Part shown: positions 43,455 to 52,830 of the stretch, piece by piece
Layout of the letters: each line of letters opens with the position of its first letter
Position numbering within the stretch: the stretch's first letter is position 1
DNA from: an uncultured Saprospiraceae bacterium
Lineage (GTDB): Bacteria > Bacteroidota > Bacteroidia > Chitinophagales > Saprospiraceae
DNA length: 64,000 nucleotides
Assembly: GCA_937980645.1 (NCBI GenBank)
Contig: CALJPQ010000013.1
Span: forward strand, 62,001 to 126,000
Direction: 5' to 3'
Notes under the pieces: model-generated
Database searches by the model: none
Seen by the model: only the letters and a program-made list of their open reading frames with translations
What the model was told of the DNA's origin: nothing
Position numbers and translations under genes: made by a program

Positions 43455-44897
43455 CTAATCTGTCTTGACTAACCGGCTCACGCGCTCCCAACCGCCTGCT
43501 GTCTCTTGAGCATGGAAGAAATACACGCCGTGAGGCCAATGCTGTGCCGGAAGCACCAGCTGCTCACCGGCGGGTACAGTACCCTCCGATAACAGGCGCC
43601 CCTGGGTATCCAAAAGCCGGTACCGAACCTCCTGCAAGGCACTGTTGCGCACGTAGAGCACTTCCGAAAAAGGATTGGGGCCAATGCCTATTGCCTCCGC
43701 CCAATGTCCGCTGTCGGAAGACCTTTCCACACTCATTTCTTCCTCCGAAGGCCATTGCTGGCGGAAAAACTCCTCCACGCGATTTATATTAAAACCGGAA
43801 GGACCATGACACGGCTGATTGACCTGCTCGAGGCAATTGTGTGGTTGAAAAAGGCAATTAAAGGGAAAGGGAGTTGTTGTGAAATCGTTCCGGAAAACGT
43901 ATCCGTACCCATTTTGCTGATTCCAGTTGCTGATGGCCCGGCTTCCGCAGGCGATAGGCGTATTATAGACAAAGCCGCATCCCGCACAATTCGCCAGGCA
44001 CCAGGAAGTACCATAATGAATTCGATTACAGTCTATCGGCACCACGATATCGCACGCCCGATGGAACTGGTAAATCACTGGTTTATACTTGCCTGGGGGA
44101 GTGCGCTGCAGAAGATCGTAGAGCATTCCACCGTAAAGATGAGCCACGCCGCGAATGGTGTAGGGTCTGCTCGGCCACTCAATATCGCCTTCGATACTGC
44201 CCAAATCAGGACGCGCAACGGTGTTGCTGGTAAATACTTCGCTCTGGTAATGCGGGCATCCGCCTATAAAGGCACCTGTGGGTCTGGGTAAGGACGGCAT
44301 CGGCCCGGCAAATGCTGGCTTCTCTTCGGCCACATCCAGAAACGCCACTCCGTTAACAATGAAGCCGCCGGCGCTTTCGCCAAAAAGAAAGACTTTCTCA
44401 GGGTCAATCTGGTAAACGTCGGCGTGGTTGACTAAGAAGCGAATGGCGCCTTTGACATCCTGTACTCCGCGATACCAGGCGCGATACCACTCGGCAGTAT
44501 CGGCTGCGTGCATACATGGATAGGCAGCAAGAATATTACAGTTAAAATCGCCGCTAAGGCTGACGTAGCCCAAACGGTAACTGACATTGGCCACCACGTA
44601 GCCCTGGCTAACGAAGTATTTTACCCAACCCTGCATATCCATATCCTTGCGGCTGCCGACAACAAATCCTCCGCCGTGTACCATAACCATCAAGGGATAC
44701 CGATGCCGCCGACCCATAGCGGGGATGTGCAGGTCCAGCGTCAGCGCTACTTCGCGGTTGTTGTAGTTTAGGGCCTTACCATAGATTACATTTTCCAGCA
44801 CAAAGGGGCCGAACAACGGCTCAAAAGGTGATTGGGCGAATGCAGACCCACAATACAGTGCCACCATCAAAAGCGAAGGGAATAGCGTTTTTTTCAT
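43455..44897 (-). CDS. Secreted carboxylesterase-type alpha/beta hydrolase with T9SS type A sorting domain
   Basis: 480 residues. The signal peptide ends SAFAQ. The hydrolase domain has the oxyanion motif VHGGGF, the nucleophile in FLFGESAGGF and further conserved VSYRLGY and IRFLVNHADVYQIDPEKVF. Many cysteines (about twelve) suggest disulfides. The final 75 residues (GIGPNPFSEVLYVRNSALQE, YRLLDTQGRLLSEGTV, WPHGVYFFHAQE) look like a type A sorting domain. It probably cleaves esters outside the cell. It is monocistronic and convergent with the C25 protease gene. Confidence 0.88.
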   Translation of the reverse strand: MKKTLFPSLLMVALYCGSAFAQSPFEPLFGPFVLENVIYGKALNYNNREVALTLDLHIPAMGRRHRYPLMVMVHGGGFVVGSRKDMDMQGWVKYFVSQGYVVANVSYRLGYVSLSGDFNCNILAAYPCMHAADTAEWYRAWYRGVQDVKGAIRFLVNHADVYQIDPEKVFLFGESAGGFIVNGVAFLDVAEEKPAFAGPMPSLPRPTGAFIGGCPHYQSEVFTSNTVARPDLGSIEGDIEWPSRPYTIRGVAHLYGGMLYDLLQRTPPGKYKPVIYQFHRACDIVVPIDCNRIHYGTSWCLANCAGCGFVYNTPIACGSRAISNWNQQNGYGYVFRNDFTTTPFPFNCLFQPHNCLEQVNQPCHGPSGFNINRVEEFFRQQWPSEEEMSVERSSDSGHWAEAIGIGPNPFSEVLYVRNSALQEVRYRLLDTQGRLLSEGTVPAGEQLVLPAQHWPHGVYFFHAQETAGGWERVSRLVKTD

Positions 44898-45157
44898 AGG
44901 GGAAAAACAGTTTGGTGATGAAAAAAGGCTGTGCCAGCAAAAGCATACCGGGTGCTTGGCGCCCCTTTACCCGGAGGTTGCCTGGTGCGTTGCTGCAGTA
45001 GTTCCTCTTTCCCCCTTTGCGTTACGCCCGTCTGCCCTCTAGATGTCTCCACGCTGCGGCGGGCTGTGTGCTCTGTCCGCAAAGAGGCCACCAATAACTC
45101 TTACTGGAGAGGCGCGGCTTTTTCGGGCAGTTTTTGCCCTATTTTGGGCGGCGCCGA

Positions 45158-45847
45158 TTATTCGCCCAGCGACCAATCTATGGGTGTTCGCCCTTGTTTT
45201 TCCAGGATCTCATTCGTTCGGCTGAAATGCCCGCATCCGATAAAGCCGTCTCCAGCCAGCGGTGAGGGGTGCGGTGCCGTCAGGACGTAGTGGCGTGTTT
45301 CGTCAATCAGTGCCTTTTTGCCTTTGGCAAAATTGCCCCAAAGCAAAAAGACGATGCCTTCCTTCAGGTCGGAGAGGCGGCGGATGACGGCATCGGTAAA
45401 GGTTTGCCAGCCGATTTTCTGGTGGGAGGCGGGTTTGCCAGCCTCTACGGTGAGCATGGCGTTGAGCAGCAGCACGCCCTGCCGGGCCCAGGGCGTCAGG
45501 TCGCCATGTGTCGGAGCGGGTATGCCCAGATCGCGTTCAATCTCCCGAAAAATGTTGACCAACGAGGGCGGCACACGAACGCCGCGCGGTACTGAAAAGC
45601 ACAGGCCCATGGCCTCGCCAGGGTTGTGATAGGGGTCCTGTCCCAGAATCACCACCTTCACAACATCAAAAGGGGTGGTGTTGAAAGCGTTGAAAATCAG
45701 CGGCCCAGGTGGGTAAATGGTCTTGCCTGCCTTTTTTTCCTGCACCAAAAAGGCCTTAATGGCGGCGAAATAGGGTTGCTCAAACTCGTCGCTCAAGACG
45801 CGCTTCCAGCTGTCTTCTATCTGAACGTTCTGGACTTTTTCCTGCAT
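45158..45847 (-). CDS. ung: Uracil-DNA glycosylase (family 1)
   Basis: 229 residues. It removes uracil from DNA. The water-activating motif is [18 protein letters not shown] with D71; the uracil-binding and DNA loop are [17 protein letters not shown] and [18 protein letters not shown]. The start was set at the ATG at 45845-45847; a longer frame runs back into unrelated sequence. It follows uppP at 54 bases on the same strand, with a promoter box of its own (45866-45873). Confidence 0.97.
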   Translation of the reverse strand: MQEKVQNVQIEDSWKRVLSDEFEQPYFAAIKAFLVQEKKAGKTIYPPGPLIFNAFNTTPFDVVKVVILGQDPYHNPGEAMGLCFSVPRGVRVPPSLVNIFREIERDLGIPAPTHGDLTPWARQGVLLLNAMLTVEAGKPASHQKIGWQTFTDAVIRRLSDLKEGIVFLLWGNFAKGKKALIDETRHYVLTAPHPSPLAGDGFIGCGHFSRTNEILEKQGRTPIDWSLGE

Positions 45848-45865
45848 AACCGACCTGTTTAGTAG

Positions 45866-45873
45866 CAAAGGTA
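45866..45873 (-). promoter_or_regulatory. Candidate -7 box (TACCTTTG) for ung
   Basis: TACCTTTG on the bottom strand, 18 bases before the ung ATG. Confidence 0.5.
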
Positions 45874-45900
45874 CGGCCCGCCAGCGGCGTTTGGACGCCC

Positions 45901-46716
45901 TCAGAACGCGCCTACATCTATGCCGGCAAAATAGCCTGCACTGGCCAGGAGCAGGATAATGGCCCCCACGATAATGCGATAGTAGCCAAAGACGCGGAAA
46001 CCGTGCTTCGTCAGGTAGGCGATAAAGCCCTTGATGGCCAGCATGGCCACGATGAAGCCCACGACGTTGCCCACGGCCAGCAGCCACACTTCCTGGCCGG
46101 AGAACTGCAGGCTGCCCTCTTTGCCATAGTCCCACAGCGATTTGCACGTGGCGGCAAACATGGTGGGCACAGCCAGAAAAAACGAAAACTCTGCCGCCGT
46201 TTTGGGCGAAAGCCCTTGCGTCAGGCCGCCAATGATGGTGGCCGCCGAGCGGCTGACCCCCGGCACCATAGCAATGACCTGGAACAAGCCAACGGAGATA
46301 GCCTTTTGCCAGCTCAGCCGGGTAATGTCGCTGTCAGAGTTAGCCCTTCGGGCAAACAGGCCATCCAAAAAGAGAAAAACCACGCCGCCAACCACGAGCG
46401 CTATGCCGACCACCACGATGTTTTCCAGGAGCTGGTCAATGAGTTTTTTCAATAAAAAACCAAAAACAACGGCTGGCACAAAGGCAATGGCGATGTTTCG
46501 GTAAAATGCCCAGGGCTGCGCAAAGCGATCGCGATACAGCACCACCACCGACAGGATGGCACCGAACTGAATGGCTACGGTGAACACCTTGACAAAAGGG
46601 TGCGTAGCAATGCCCATAGCCGTCGAGGCAATGATCATGTGGCCTGTGGACGACACCGGCAGGAACTCCGTCAGGCCCTCCACAATTGCCAGGAGAATGG
46701 CGTGCAGCAAGTTCAT
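45901..46716 (-). CDS. uppP: Undecaprenyl-diphosphatase UppP (BacA family)
   Basis: 271 residues with seven to eight transmembrane segments. It dephosphorylates undecaprenyl-PP for reuse in peptidoglycan and O-antigen synthesis. Both signature motifs are intact: [18 protein letters not shown] near the N-terminus and [16 protein letters not shown] in the middle. The start overlaps the stop of the DUF3098 gene (ATGA). The order ftsX-DUF3098-uppP is common in the phylum. Confidence 0.97.
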   Translation of the reverse strand: MNLLHAILLAIVEGLTEFLPVSSTGHMIIASTAMGIATHPFVKVFTVAIQFGAILSVVVLYRDRFAQPWAFYRNIAIAFVPAVVFGFLLKKLIDQLLENIVVVGIALVVGGVVFLFLDGLFARRANSDSDITRLSWQKAISVGLFQVIAMVPGVSRSAATIIGGLTQGLSPKTAAEFSFFLAVPTMFAATCKSLWDYGKEGSLQFSGQEVWLLAVGNVVGFIVAMLAIKGFIAYLTKHGFRVFGYYRIIVGAIILLLASAGYFAGIDVGAF

Positions 46717-47102
46717 GCCGTCGGCGGGGTGTTGGAGGCTTCCGAAGCATCGCCATTCGGCTTGAGGAAGATGCCGATGGCTACGACGACAAAGCCGGCT
46801 ACCATGAGCATGGGTGCCAGCGTGATGCGGCGTGGGCTGTAGATCAGGTTAGGGTCCCACGTTTCCGGGTTGGGCATGTGGCCGCCGCTCATGGCTACCA
46901 GGCCCAGCACCACCAGCAGCAAGCCAGCACCCATAACGATGAAGTTGCGCTTGCCGAAGAGGAACGGCTCATCGGTGCGAAAGAGCCAGGAGAAGCCGTT
47001 TTTCGACGCCGGTTTGCGCGAGGAGGAGGAGGTCGTAGGCGCCGGTCGTTTGGGCGCATTGGATGTCGGGGCGTTGGGGCGGCGTTGCGGTTGTTTGGCC
47101 AT
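46713..47102 (-). CDS. DUF3098 membrane protein
   Basis: 129 residues: a low-complexity N-terminus of P/S/T/K (1-40), then two transmembrane segments with the DUF3098 signature [18 protein letters not shown]...[16 protein letters not shown]. Function unknown. It couples directly to uppP by an ATGA overlap and follows ftsX by about 60 bases, so it probably acts in the cell envelope with them. Confidence 0.85.
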   Translation of the reverse strand: MAKQPQRRPNAPTSNAPKRPAPTTSSSSRKPASKNGFSWLFRTDEPFLFGKRNFIVMGAGLLLVVLGLVAMSGGHMPNPETWDPNLIYSPRRITLAPMLMVAGFVVVAIGIFLKPNGDASEASNTPPTA

Positions 47103-47165
47103 GTAATGCTAAATTTTTATGCCGAAAAAATAGGGTGTTCTGGAGAAGATCTGCTCTGGGCGGCG

Positions 47166-48020
47166 TCAGTAGAGGTCATCAATTTTCATGCGCAAAAACC
47201 GGTTCACCACAGCGTAGGTGCTCAGAACGGACAGCAGGACGCCCAGCACGAGCATGCCCACGCAGATGGCCAGGATGCCGTTGAGGTCTTGCAGTTGTTG
47301 CAGTTCGGGCATTTGACGGTATGCCCAATCCAGGAGGAATATCAAGGCGCCAATAGCCAGCAGGGCGCTTATCAGGCCATTCACGAGCGCGCGCTGCAGG
47401 TAGGGGCGGGTGATAAAAGCCCACGATGCACCTACCAGTTCCTGGTTCTTGATGATGAAGCGGTTGGCATACAGGGCCAGCCGTATGGTGTTGTAAATGA
47501 TGACGATGGCGACGACCAACAGCATTAGGGCCAAGCCCAGCGTTATGGCGCTGATGAGGTTGAGGTTGCGGCTGATATTGCCCGTCTCTACGGCTTCCAC
47601 GTACAATTCGGCGATGAGGGTGTCTTGCTTGAGTTCCTCGCGCCACTGCTTCAGGCTGTCTTGGTGGAAGAAGTCGGCCCGCACGTTGAAGCGTACCACG
47701 TCGCGCATCATGTTGGGCAGGTCAGCCAGCAGACTTTCATCGCCCAGGTCTTCGCGCATAGAGGCAGCGGCCTGCTCGCGGGTGATGTAGGTAACTGTTT
47801 CGGGTTTCACGAACGGCTCTTGGCGTATCTGCCGGATGATGCGCGCGATGTCCTCCTGTGGCACGTCGGATTTGAATTCCAGCCACACGTCCACTTTTTC
47901 TTTGAAGAGCGCCACTAAGCGCTGGCCGTGCAGGGCCACGAGGGCAAACAGCCCGGTAACAAACAGCACTGAGGCCATACTGATAATAGCGGACACGTAG
48001 GTGGGTCGGGAGCGAGGCAT
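47166..48020 (-). CDS. ftsX: Cell division protein FtsX-like permease
   Basis: 284 residues. Four transmembrane segments with a periplasmic loop after the first helix (about 42-160: KVDVWLEFKSDVPQEDIARI...) and the FtsX C-terminal region (NTIRLALYANRFIIKNQELV, GASWAFITRPYL). FtsX works with the ATPase FtsE to control peptidoglycan hydrolases during division; ftsE is not in the window. The ATG at 48018-48020 was chosen as it precedes the conserved R-x-x-P-T-Y segment. It is followed by DUF3098 and uppP on the same strand. Confidence 0.92.
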   Translation of the reverse strand: MPRSRPTYVSAIISMASVLFVTGLFALVALHGQRLVALFKEKVDVWLEFKSDVPQEDIARIIRQIRQEPFVKPETVTYITREQAAASMREDLGDESLLADLPNMMRDVVRFNVRADFFHQDSLKQWREELKQDTLIAELYVEAVETGNISRNLNLISAITLGLALMLLVVAIVIIYNTIRLALYANRFIIKNQELVGASWAFITRPYLQRALVNGLISALLAIGALIFLLDWAYRQMPELQQLQDLNGILAICVGMLVLGVLLSVLSTYAVVNRFLRMKIDDLY

Positions 48021-48092
48021 GTGAGCAAACGTTGGGCAACGAACGCCGGCAAAGTTGCGGCTTATTGGCCAAACGCCCAAAAGGCGCATTGG

Positions 48093-50084
48093 TCAGTAGG
48101 CCAGCAGCCGCTGCAGTTGTTCGCGCAGGCGCTGGATGGGGAAGAAGTTTTGTTCTAACGGAATGGCGAATGGTACGGGCGTGTCTAAGCTGGCCGAGCG
48201 CATGACGGGGGCATCTAAGTGTTCGAAGAGGTGCTCGGCTATCCAGGCGGCGATTTCGCCGCCGATGCCGCCAAAGAGGGTGTCTTCATGGAGTACCAGC
48301 ACGCGGTTGGTGCGGCGTACGCTGGCGGCGATGGCTTCGTAGTCGAGCGGCAGCAGGGAGCGCAGGTCCACGATGTCGGCGCTGATGCCCAGTTCGTCGG
48401 CAGTGGCTTCGGCCCAGCGCACACCTAAGCCGTAGGTGATGATGCTGACGTCGTCGCCCATGCGCACCTGCCGTGCCTTGCCGATTTCGATGGTGTAGAA
48501 GCCTTCGGGCACCGGCCCCGTCAAGCTGCGATAGAGCGCTTTGTGCTCGAAGTACATGACCGGGTTGGGGTCTTCAAAGGCGGCCAGTAACAGCCCTTTG
48601 GCATCGTGCGGCGTGCTGGGGTACACCACCTTCAGCCCGGGTACGTGGGTGAACCAGGCCTCGTTCGATTGGCTGTGAAATGGCCCGGCGCCCGTGCCCG
48701 CACCCGTGGGCATGCGGATGACTACGTCGGCATTTTGCCCCCAGCGCCAGTGCAGTTTGGCTAAGTTGTTGACTATCTGATTAAAACCGCAGGTAACAAA
48801 GTCGGCAAACTGCATTTCGACCATGCTCTTCATGCCCTTAAGGCTTAGGCCCAGCCCAATGCCGATGATGGCGCTTTCGCACAACGGCGTATTGCGCACG
48901 CGCTCGCGGCCAAATTCGTCCACAAAGCCCTGGGTAATTTTGAACACTCCGCCGTAGTCGGCAATGTCCTGGCCCATGAGCACGAGTTCAGGGTGTCGTT
49001 TCATGGCTTCACGCAGCCCGTCGGTGATGGCGTCAATGAAGCGCAGTTCGCGCACTGGCGCCTGCGATGCTACAGGGGCTGGTGCCTGGGCATACACGTC
49101 GCGCAGTTCCTCCGCCGTGTCGGGCACGGGGTCGGGTTCGGCAAACATCACCTCGACGGCCTTGAGGATGGCCTTCTTGTTGCGCTCCTGGATGGCTTTG
49201 CGGTGCTCTTCGGTCAGGATGCCTTGTTCCAGAAGCCAGGCTTCGTAGTTCTTGACTGGGTCTTTTTTAGCCCACGCTTCCATGAGAGCTTTGGGTACGT
49301 ACTTCGTTCCGCTGGCTTCCTCGTGGCCGCGCATACGGAAGGTGATGCACTCTACCAGCACCGGCTCGGGGTTTTGGCGCATTTGCGCAGCCAGCTCCGA
49401 CAGGGTGCGGTACACTTCCAGCACGTTGTTACCATCTATCTGGATGCCGCGCATGCCGTAGCCGATGGCTCTGTCCACCAGGTCTTTGCAGGCGTATTGC
49501 TCTTGCACGGTAGTGCTCAGGCCGTAGCCGTTGTTTTCGATGAGGAAAATGACGGGCAGTTTCCACACAGCAGCCACGTTGAGCGCCTCGTGAAATTCGC
49601 CCTCGCTGGTAGCGCCCTCGCCCGTGAAAGCCAATGATACGCGCCCTTCGCGGCGCAGTTTGTGGGCTAAGGCCACGCCTGCCGCCAGCGACAATTGCGG
49701 CCCTAGATGCGATATCATGCCCACGATGTGGTGCTCCATCGTGCCAAAATGGAACGAGCGGTCGCGCCCCTTGGTGAAGCCTAAGCGCTTGCCCTGCCAC
49801 TGGCAAAATAGCCGCTCGAGCGGCACCTGACGCACGGTGAACACGCCCAAATTGCGGTGCATCGGGAAAATAATCTCATCGGGCAGCAGCGCGCAGGTGG
49901 CGCCCACGGCAATGGCTTCCTGACCGATGCCGCTAAACCACTTGCTGATGCGCCCTTGACGCAGCAAATTGAGCATTTTTTCCTCTATCTGGCGCGGCAA
50001 CACCAGCTGCTCGTACAGGTGAAGCAGGGTATCGTCCGAAAGACCAGAGCGGTCGAATACTATCGGTGCTATCTGAGAGGTCAT
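48093..50084 (-). CDS. 2-oxoacid dehydrogenase E1, fused alpha and beta subunits
   Basis: 663 residues in one chain. The alpha half (1-330) has the thiamine diphosphate motif GEGATSEGEFHEALNVAAVW through ENNGYGLSTT and MRGHEEASGTKY. The beta half (about 350-663) has QDIADYGGVFKITQGFVDEF, RVRNTPLCESAIIGIGLGLS, PTGAGTGAGPFHSQSNEAWF and the C-terminal transketolase domain. It decarboxylates a 2-oxoacid (branched-chain, by similarity in RMRGHEE and PTGAG regions, or pyruvate) and acylates lipoyl-E2. E2 and E3 are not nearby. The ATG at 50082-50084 was preferred to upstream starts, which span the divergent promoter. Confidence 0.92.
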   Translation of the reverse strand: MTSQIAPIVFDRSGLSDDTLLHLYEQLVLPRQIEEKMLNLLRQGRISKWFSGIGQEAIAVGATCALLPDEIIFPMHRNLGVFTVRQVPLERLFCQWQGKRLGFTKGRDRSFHFGTMEHHIVGMISHLGPQLSLAAGVALAHKLRREGRVSLAFTGEGATSEGEFHEALNVAAVWKLPVIFLIENNGYGLSTTVQEQYACKDLVDRAIGYGMRGIQIDGNNVLEVYRTLSELAAQMRQNPEPVLVECITFRMRGHEEASGTKYVPKALMEAWAKKDPVKNYEAWLLEQGILTEEHRKAIQERNKKAILKAVEVMFAEPDPVPDTAEELRDVYAQAPAPVASQAPVRELRFIDAITDGLREAMKRHPELVLMGQDIADYGGVFKITQGFVDEFGRERVRNTPLCESAIIGIGLGLSLKGMKSMVEMQFADFVTCGFNQIVNNLAKLHWRWGQNADVVIRMPTGAGTGAGPFHSQSNEAWFTHVPGLKVVYPSTPHDAKGLLLAAFEDPNPVMYFEHKALYRSLTGPVPEGFYTIEIGKARQVRMGDDVSIITYGLGVRWAEATADELGISADIVDLRSLLPLDYEAIAASVRRTNRVLVLHEDTLFGGIGGEIAAWIAEHLFEHLDAPVMRSASLDTPVPFAIPLEQNFFPIQRLREQLQRLLAY

Positions 50085-50235
50085 GAATGGTATGCGTTTT
50101 TGCGGGCGCGAAGGTAGAAAGCGAGCTGCCGGCGGGCGGGATAATTTGATATATGCGCCCTTGTAAAAGGCATCCTTCGGCTGCCAATACTCCTCGACCT
50201 TGTGCTCAAAAAGGCAAGATGCCTCCAAATTGCGC

Positions 50236-50243
50236 TACCTTTG
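50236..50243 (+). promoter_or_regulatory. Candidate -7 box (TACCTTTG) for the M16 homologue
   Basis: TACCTTTG exact match, 61 bases before the ATG at 50305. A related but imperfect box (TACCTTCG on the bottom strand, 50109-50116) precedes the divergent E1 gene. Confidence 0.45.
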
Positions 50244-50304
50244 CCCACAGCTGTGCTGCCGAGGCGGCAGCGTTTTTCCGTTGGATAAATTTCTTTCACG
50301 ACAC

Positions 50305-52449
50305 ATGAAACGCAAAACTTTTAGCCTTTTCTCCCTCCTTTTAGGGCTGCTCCTGCTCTTGCCCTGGAATGCCCTTGCTCAAACGACTCCCAGCGGCGCC
50401 CCGGTGATACCGATGCCCACTGGTGATGTGCGCAAACAGGCTCCCCAGCCCGGTACCCCCCCTAAAATTCAAATAGGTAAAGCGGCTACGAAAAAACTGA
50501 AAAACGGCCTGACGGTCATTGTGGTCGAAAACCACAAACTGCCTCAGGTGTCGTTCCGCGTGTTCGTGGACTTCGACCCTGTGCTCGAAAAAGAGGCCGC
50601 TGGATATGCCGATATGGCCGGCGAATTGCTCTCGAAGGGCACTAAGACGCGCACCAAAGAGCAATTGGACGAAGAGGTGGACTTCATCGGCGCCTCATTG
50701 TCGTCCGACGCCAACGGCGTTTCTGGCTCCAGCCTGAGCAAGCACACCGATAAAATGCTGGAGCTGCTCTCCGACGTGCTGCTCAACCCGTCCTTCCCGG
50801 CCGAGGAATTGGAGAAAGCCAAACGCCGCGCCGAAAGCGGACTGGCTGCCGCCAAAAACGACCCCGACGCCATTGCCTCCAACGTGGCCAACGTATTGCG
50901 CTACGGCAAAGACCACCCCTACGGCGAAAACATGACCGAAGAGACGCTGGCCAAAATCAGCCTCGACCAGATTAAAAAGTATTACCAGACCTACTTCAAA
51001 CCCAACATCGCCTATTTAGTCATTGTGGGCGACATTAAACAGGCCGATGCCTTCGCCAAAGCGGAAAAGTACTTCGGCAAATGGGCCAAAGGCAACGTGC
51101 CCAAACACACCTACTCCACGCCCAAAGCACCGGAGAAAACCAGCGTAGCCTTCGTGGATAAAACTGGCGCCGTGCAGTCGGTCATCAACATCACCTACCC
51201 GGTTGAGTTGCCGCCCAATCACCCTGACGTCATCCCGGTGCGGCTGATGAACACCATCCTGGGCGGCTACTTCAACAGCCGCGTCAACGCCAACCTGCGC
51301 GAAAAACATGGCTACACCTACGGCGCGCGCACCTCGCTGTCGCCCGACCGCCTCATCAGCGGCTTTTCGGCCGTCGCCAGCGTGCGCAATGAGGTAACCG
51401 ACAGCGCCATCGCCCAATTCCTCCTCGAACTGGAACGCATGCGCACCGAACCCATTCCGGACGATGAACTGCAATTGGTCAAAAACGTGCTCACAGGCCA
51501 GTTCGCCCAAAGCTTAGAGCAGCCCGGTACCGTAGCCCAGTTCGCCCTGAACATTGCCCGCTACAAGCTGCCGGCCGATTACTACGAAAACTACCTGACC
51601 AATCTGCAAAAAGTAACGCCTGCCGAAGTGCAGGCTATGGCCCGCAAATACGTGCGCCCCGACCGCGCCCACATCCTCGTCGTGGGTAACAAAGACGAAG
51701 TGGCCGACCGCCTCGCTCGCTTCTCCGCCGACGGCAAAGTCCGCTTCTTCGACCCCTATGGCAACCCCGTCAAAGTCTCTGACCAGAGCGCTGCTACCGG
51801 CATGACGGCCGAAAAAGTCATTCAGAACTACCTCCAGGCGCTCGGCGGTGAAAAAGCCCTCAACGCGCTTAAAGAAGTGGAGAGCTCCTATGAATTCAAC
51901 ATTCCGGGTATGGGCGCCTTGGAGATGAACATCTTGCAAAAGGGCAACGACAAGGTGGCTATGCTTATGTTGGTCCAAGGCCAGATCATGAACAGCCGTA
52001 TTTACAACAACGGCAAAGCCAAAGAGGAGGGCATGGGAGGCTCGCGCGAACTCGAAGGCGACGACTTAGAAGACATGAAAGAACAGGCATACCTGTGCAA
52101 AGAGGCGGCATACCTGACCAATAACTACCGCCTCACCCTTAAAGGCATTGAAAACGTAGGAGGCAAAGACGCCTACGCCATCGTCGTCGAGCGCCCCAAC
52201 GGCAAGAAGAGTACTGAGTTCTACGAGGTGGCTACAGGCTTGAAAATCCGCGAAGTGCGCACTGAAGAAGGCATGGACGGTTCGCCTACTACCATCATCA
52301 CCGAGTTTGGCGACTACAAACCGGTGCAAGGCGTGCAATTTCCACATGCAATGACCATCAGCGGCGCCTTCCCAGTTCCTATGAAAGGTGTGTTAAAAAC
52401 CATCAAGGTCAACGCTGGCATCCCCGACACCACCTTCGAGATCAAGTAA
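50305..52449 (+). CDS. M16 family peptidase homologue lacking HxxEH, fused to a C-terminal lipoprotein-type domain
   Basis: 714 residues. The signal peptide ends NALAQ. Two M16 domains follow (about 50-475). At the zinc-motif position where active enzymes have HxxEH, this protein reads GYADMAGELLSKGT, so the zinc ligands are absent. The R/Y pair of the second domain is present (LREKHGYTYGARTSL). Thus it is likely a non-catalytic M16B-type subunit or an inactive homologue working with a partner. After about residue 500 comes a separate domain (TAEKVIQNYLQALGGEKALN to the end) like outer-membrane lipoprotein-sorting or DUF4292-type beta domains. No active partner gene is adjacent. Confidence 0.85.
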   Translation: MKRKTFSLFSLLLGLLLLLPWNALAQTTPSGAPVIPMPTGDVRKQAPQPGTPPKIQIGKAATKKLKNGLTVIVVENHKLPQVSFRVFVDFDPVLEKEAAGYADMAGELLSKGTKTRTKEQLDEEVDFIGASLSSDANGVSGSSLSKHTDKMLELLSDVLLNPSFPAEELEKAKRRAESGLAAAKNDPDAIASNVANVLRYGKDHPYGENMTEETLAKISLDQIKKYYQTYFKPNIAYLVIVGDIKQADAFAKAEKYFGKWAKGNVPKHTYSTPKAPEKTSVAFVDKTGAVQSVINITYPVELPPNHPDVIPVRLMNTILGGYFNSRVNANLREKHGYTYGARTSLSPDRLISGFSAVASVRNEVTDSAIAQFLLELERMRTEPIPDDELQLVKNVLTGQFAQSLEQPGTVAQFALNIARYKLPADYYENYLTNLQKVTPAEVQAMARKYVRPDRAHILVVGNKDEVADRLARFSADGKVRFFDPYGNPVKVSDQSAATGMTAEKVIQNYLQALGGEKALNALKEVESSYEFNIPGMGALEMNILQKGNDKVAMLMLVQGQIMNSRIYNNGKAKEEGMGGSRELEGDDLEDMKEQAYLCKEAAYLTNNYRLTLKGIENVGGKDAYAIVVERPNGKKSTEFYEVATGLKIREVRTEEGMDGSPTTIITEFGDYKPVQGVQFPHAMTISGAFPVPMKGVLKTIKVNAGIPDTTFEIK

Positions 52450-52457
52450 CCCGTAAC

Positions 52458-52497
52458 GGCCAAACTCGTTTGGCCAGTAATCGCCAAACTTGTTTGG
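52458..52497. repeat. Two palindromes with CCAAAC-T-GTTTGG core
   Basis: GGCCAAACTCGTTTGGCC (52458-52475) is a perfect 8-bp palindrome around two bases. CCAAACTTGTTTGG (52484-52497) is a second, 6-bp copy. They lie between the M16 homologue and yajC with no other explanation. Confidence 0.8.
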
Positions 52498-52530
52498 TCA
52501 AAAACTTCAACAAAAACATCAACCAACACC

Positions 52531-52830
52531 ATGCTGACATACGTCTTTCTCCAAGCGCCACAAGGCGGTAGTAATCCCTTCATCGGTTTGCTGTTTCCGC
52601 TGCTCATCATTGTCGTGTTCTGGTTTTTCCTCATTCGTCCCCAGGTGAAGCGGCAGCGCGAGCAGCAGAAGTTCATAGACAACCTGCGCGAGGGCATGGA
52701 GGTGGTTACTAGCGCCGGTATTATTGGCAAGGTAACTAAGATTGACGGCAATGTGGTGCGTTTGCTCATTGACGAGCGCACGTTCATTCGCGTACTGAAG
52801 CAAACCATCACTGGCGAGTTCAAGCCTTAA
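52531..52830 (+). CDS. yajC: Sec translocase accessory subunit YajC
   Basis: 99 residues. One transmembrane helix (about 17-37: PFIGLLFPLLIIVVFWFFLI) and a cytoplasmic part RPQVKRQREQQKFIDNLREG, then VVTSAGIIGKVTKIDGNVVR, characteristic of YajC. It associates with SecDF-YidC in the inner membrane. The stop codon overlaps the start of the next gene by one base (TAATG). Confidence 0.95.
   Translation: MLTYVFLQAPQGGSNPFIGLLFPLLIIVVFWFFLIRPQVKRQREQQKFIDNLREGMEVVTSAGIIGKVTKIDGNVVRLLIDERTFIRVLKQTITGEFKP

Noticed and set aside
44898..45157. Small ORFs in the gap between esterase and ung
   Set aside because: Frames here run into the antisense of ung and have cysteine/serine-rich composition without family signatures.
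45848..46147. Long N-terminal extension of ung
   Set aside because: The extension is arginine-rich, overlaps uppP codons on the same strand in another frame, and precedes a normal UNG start with a promoter box.
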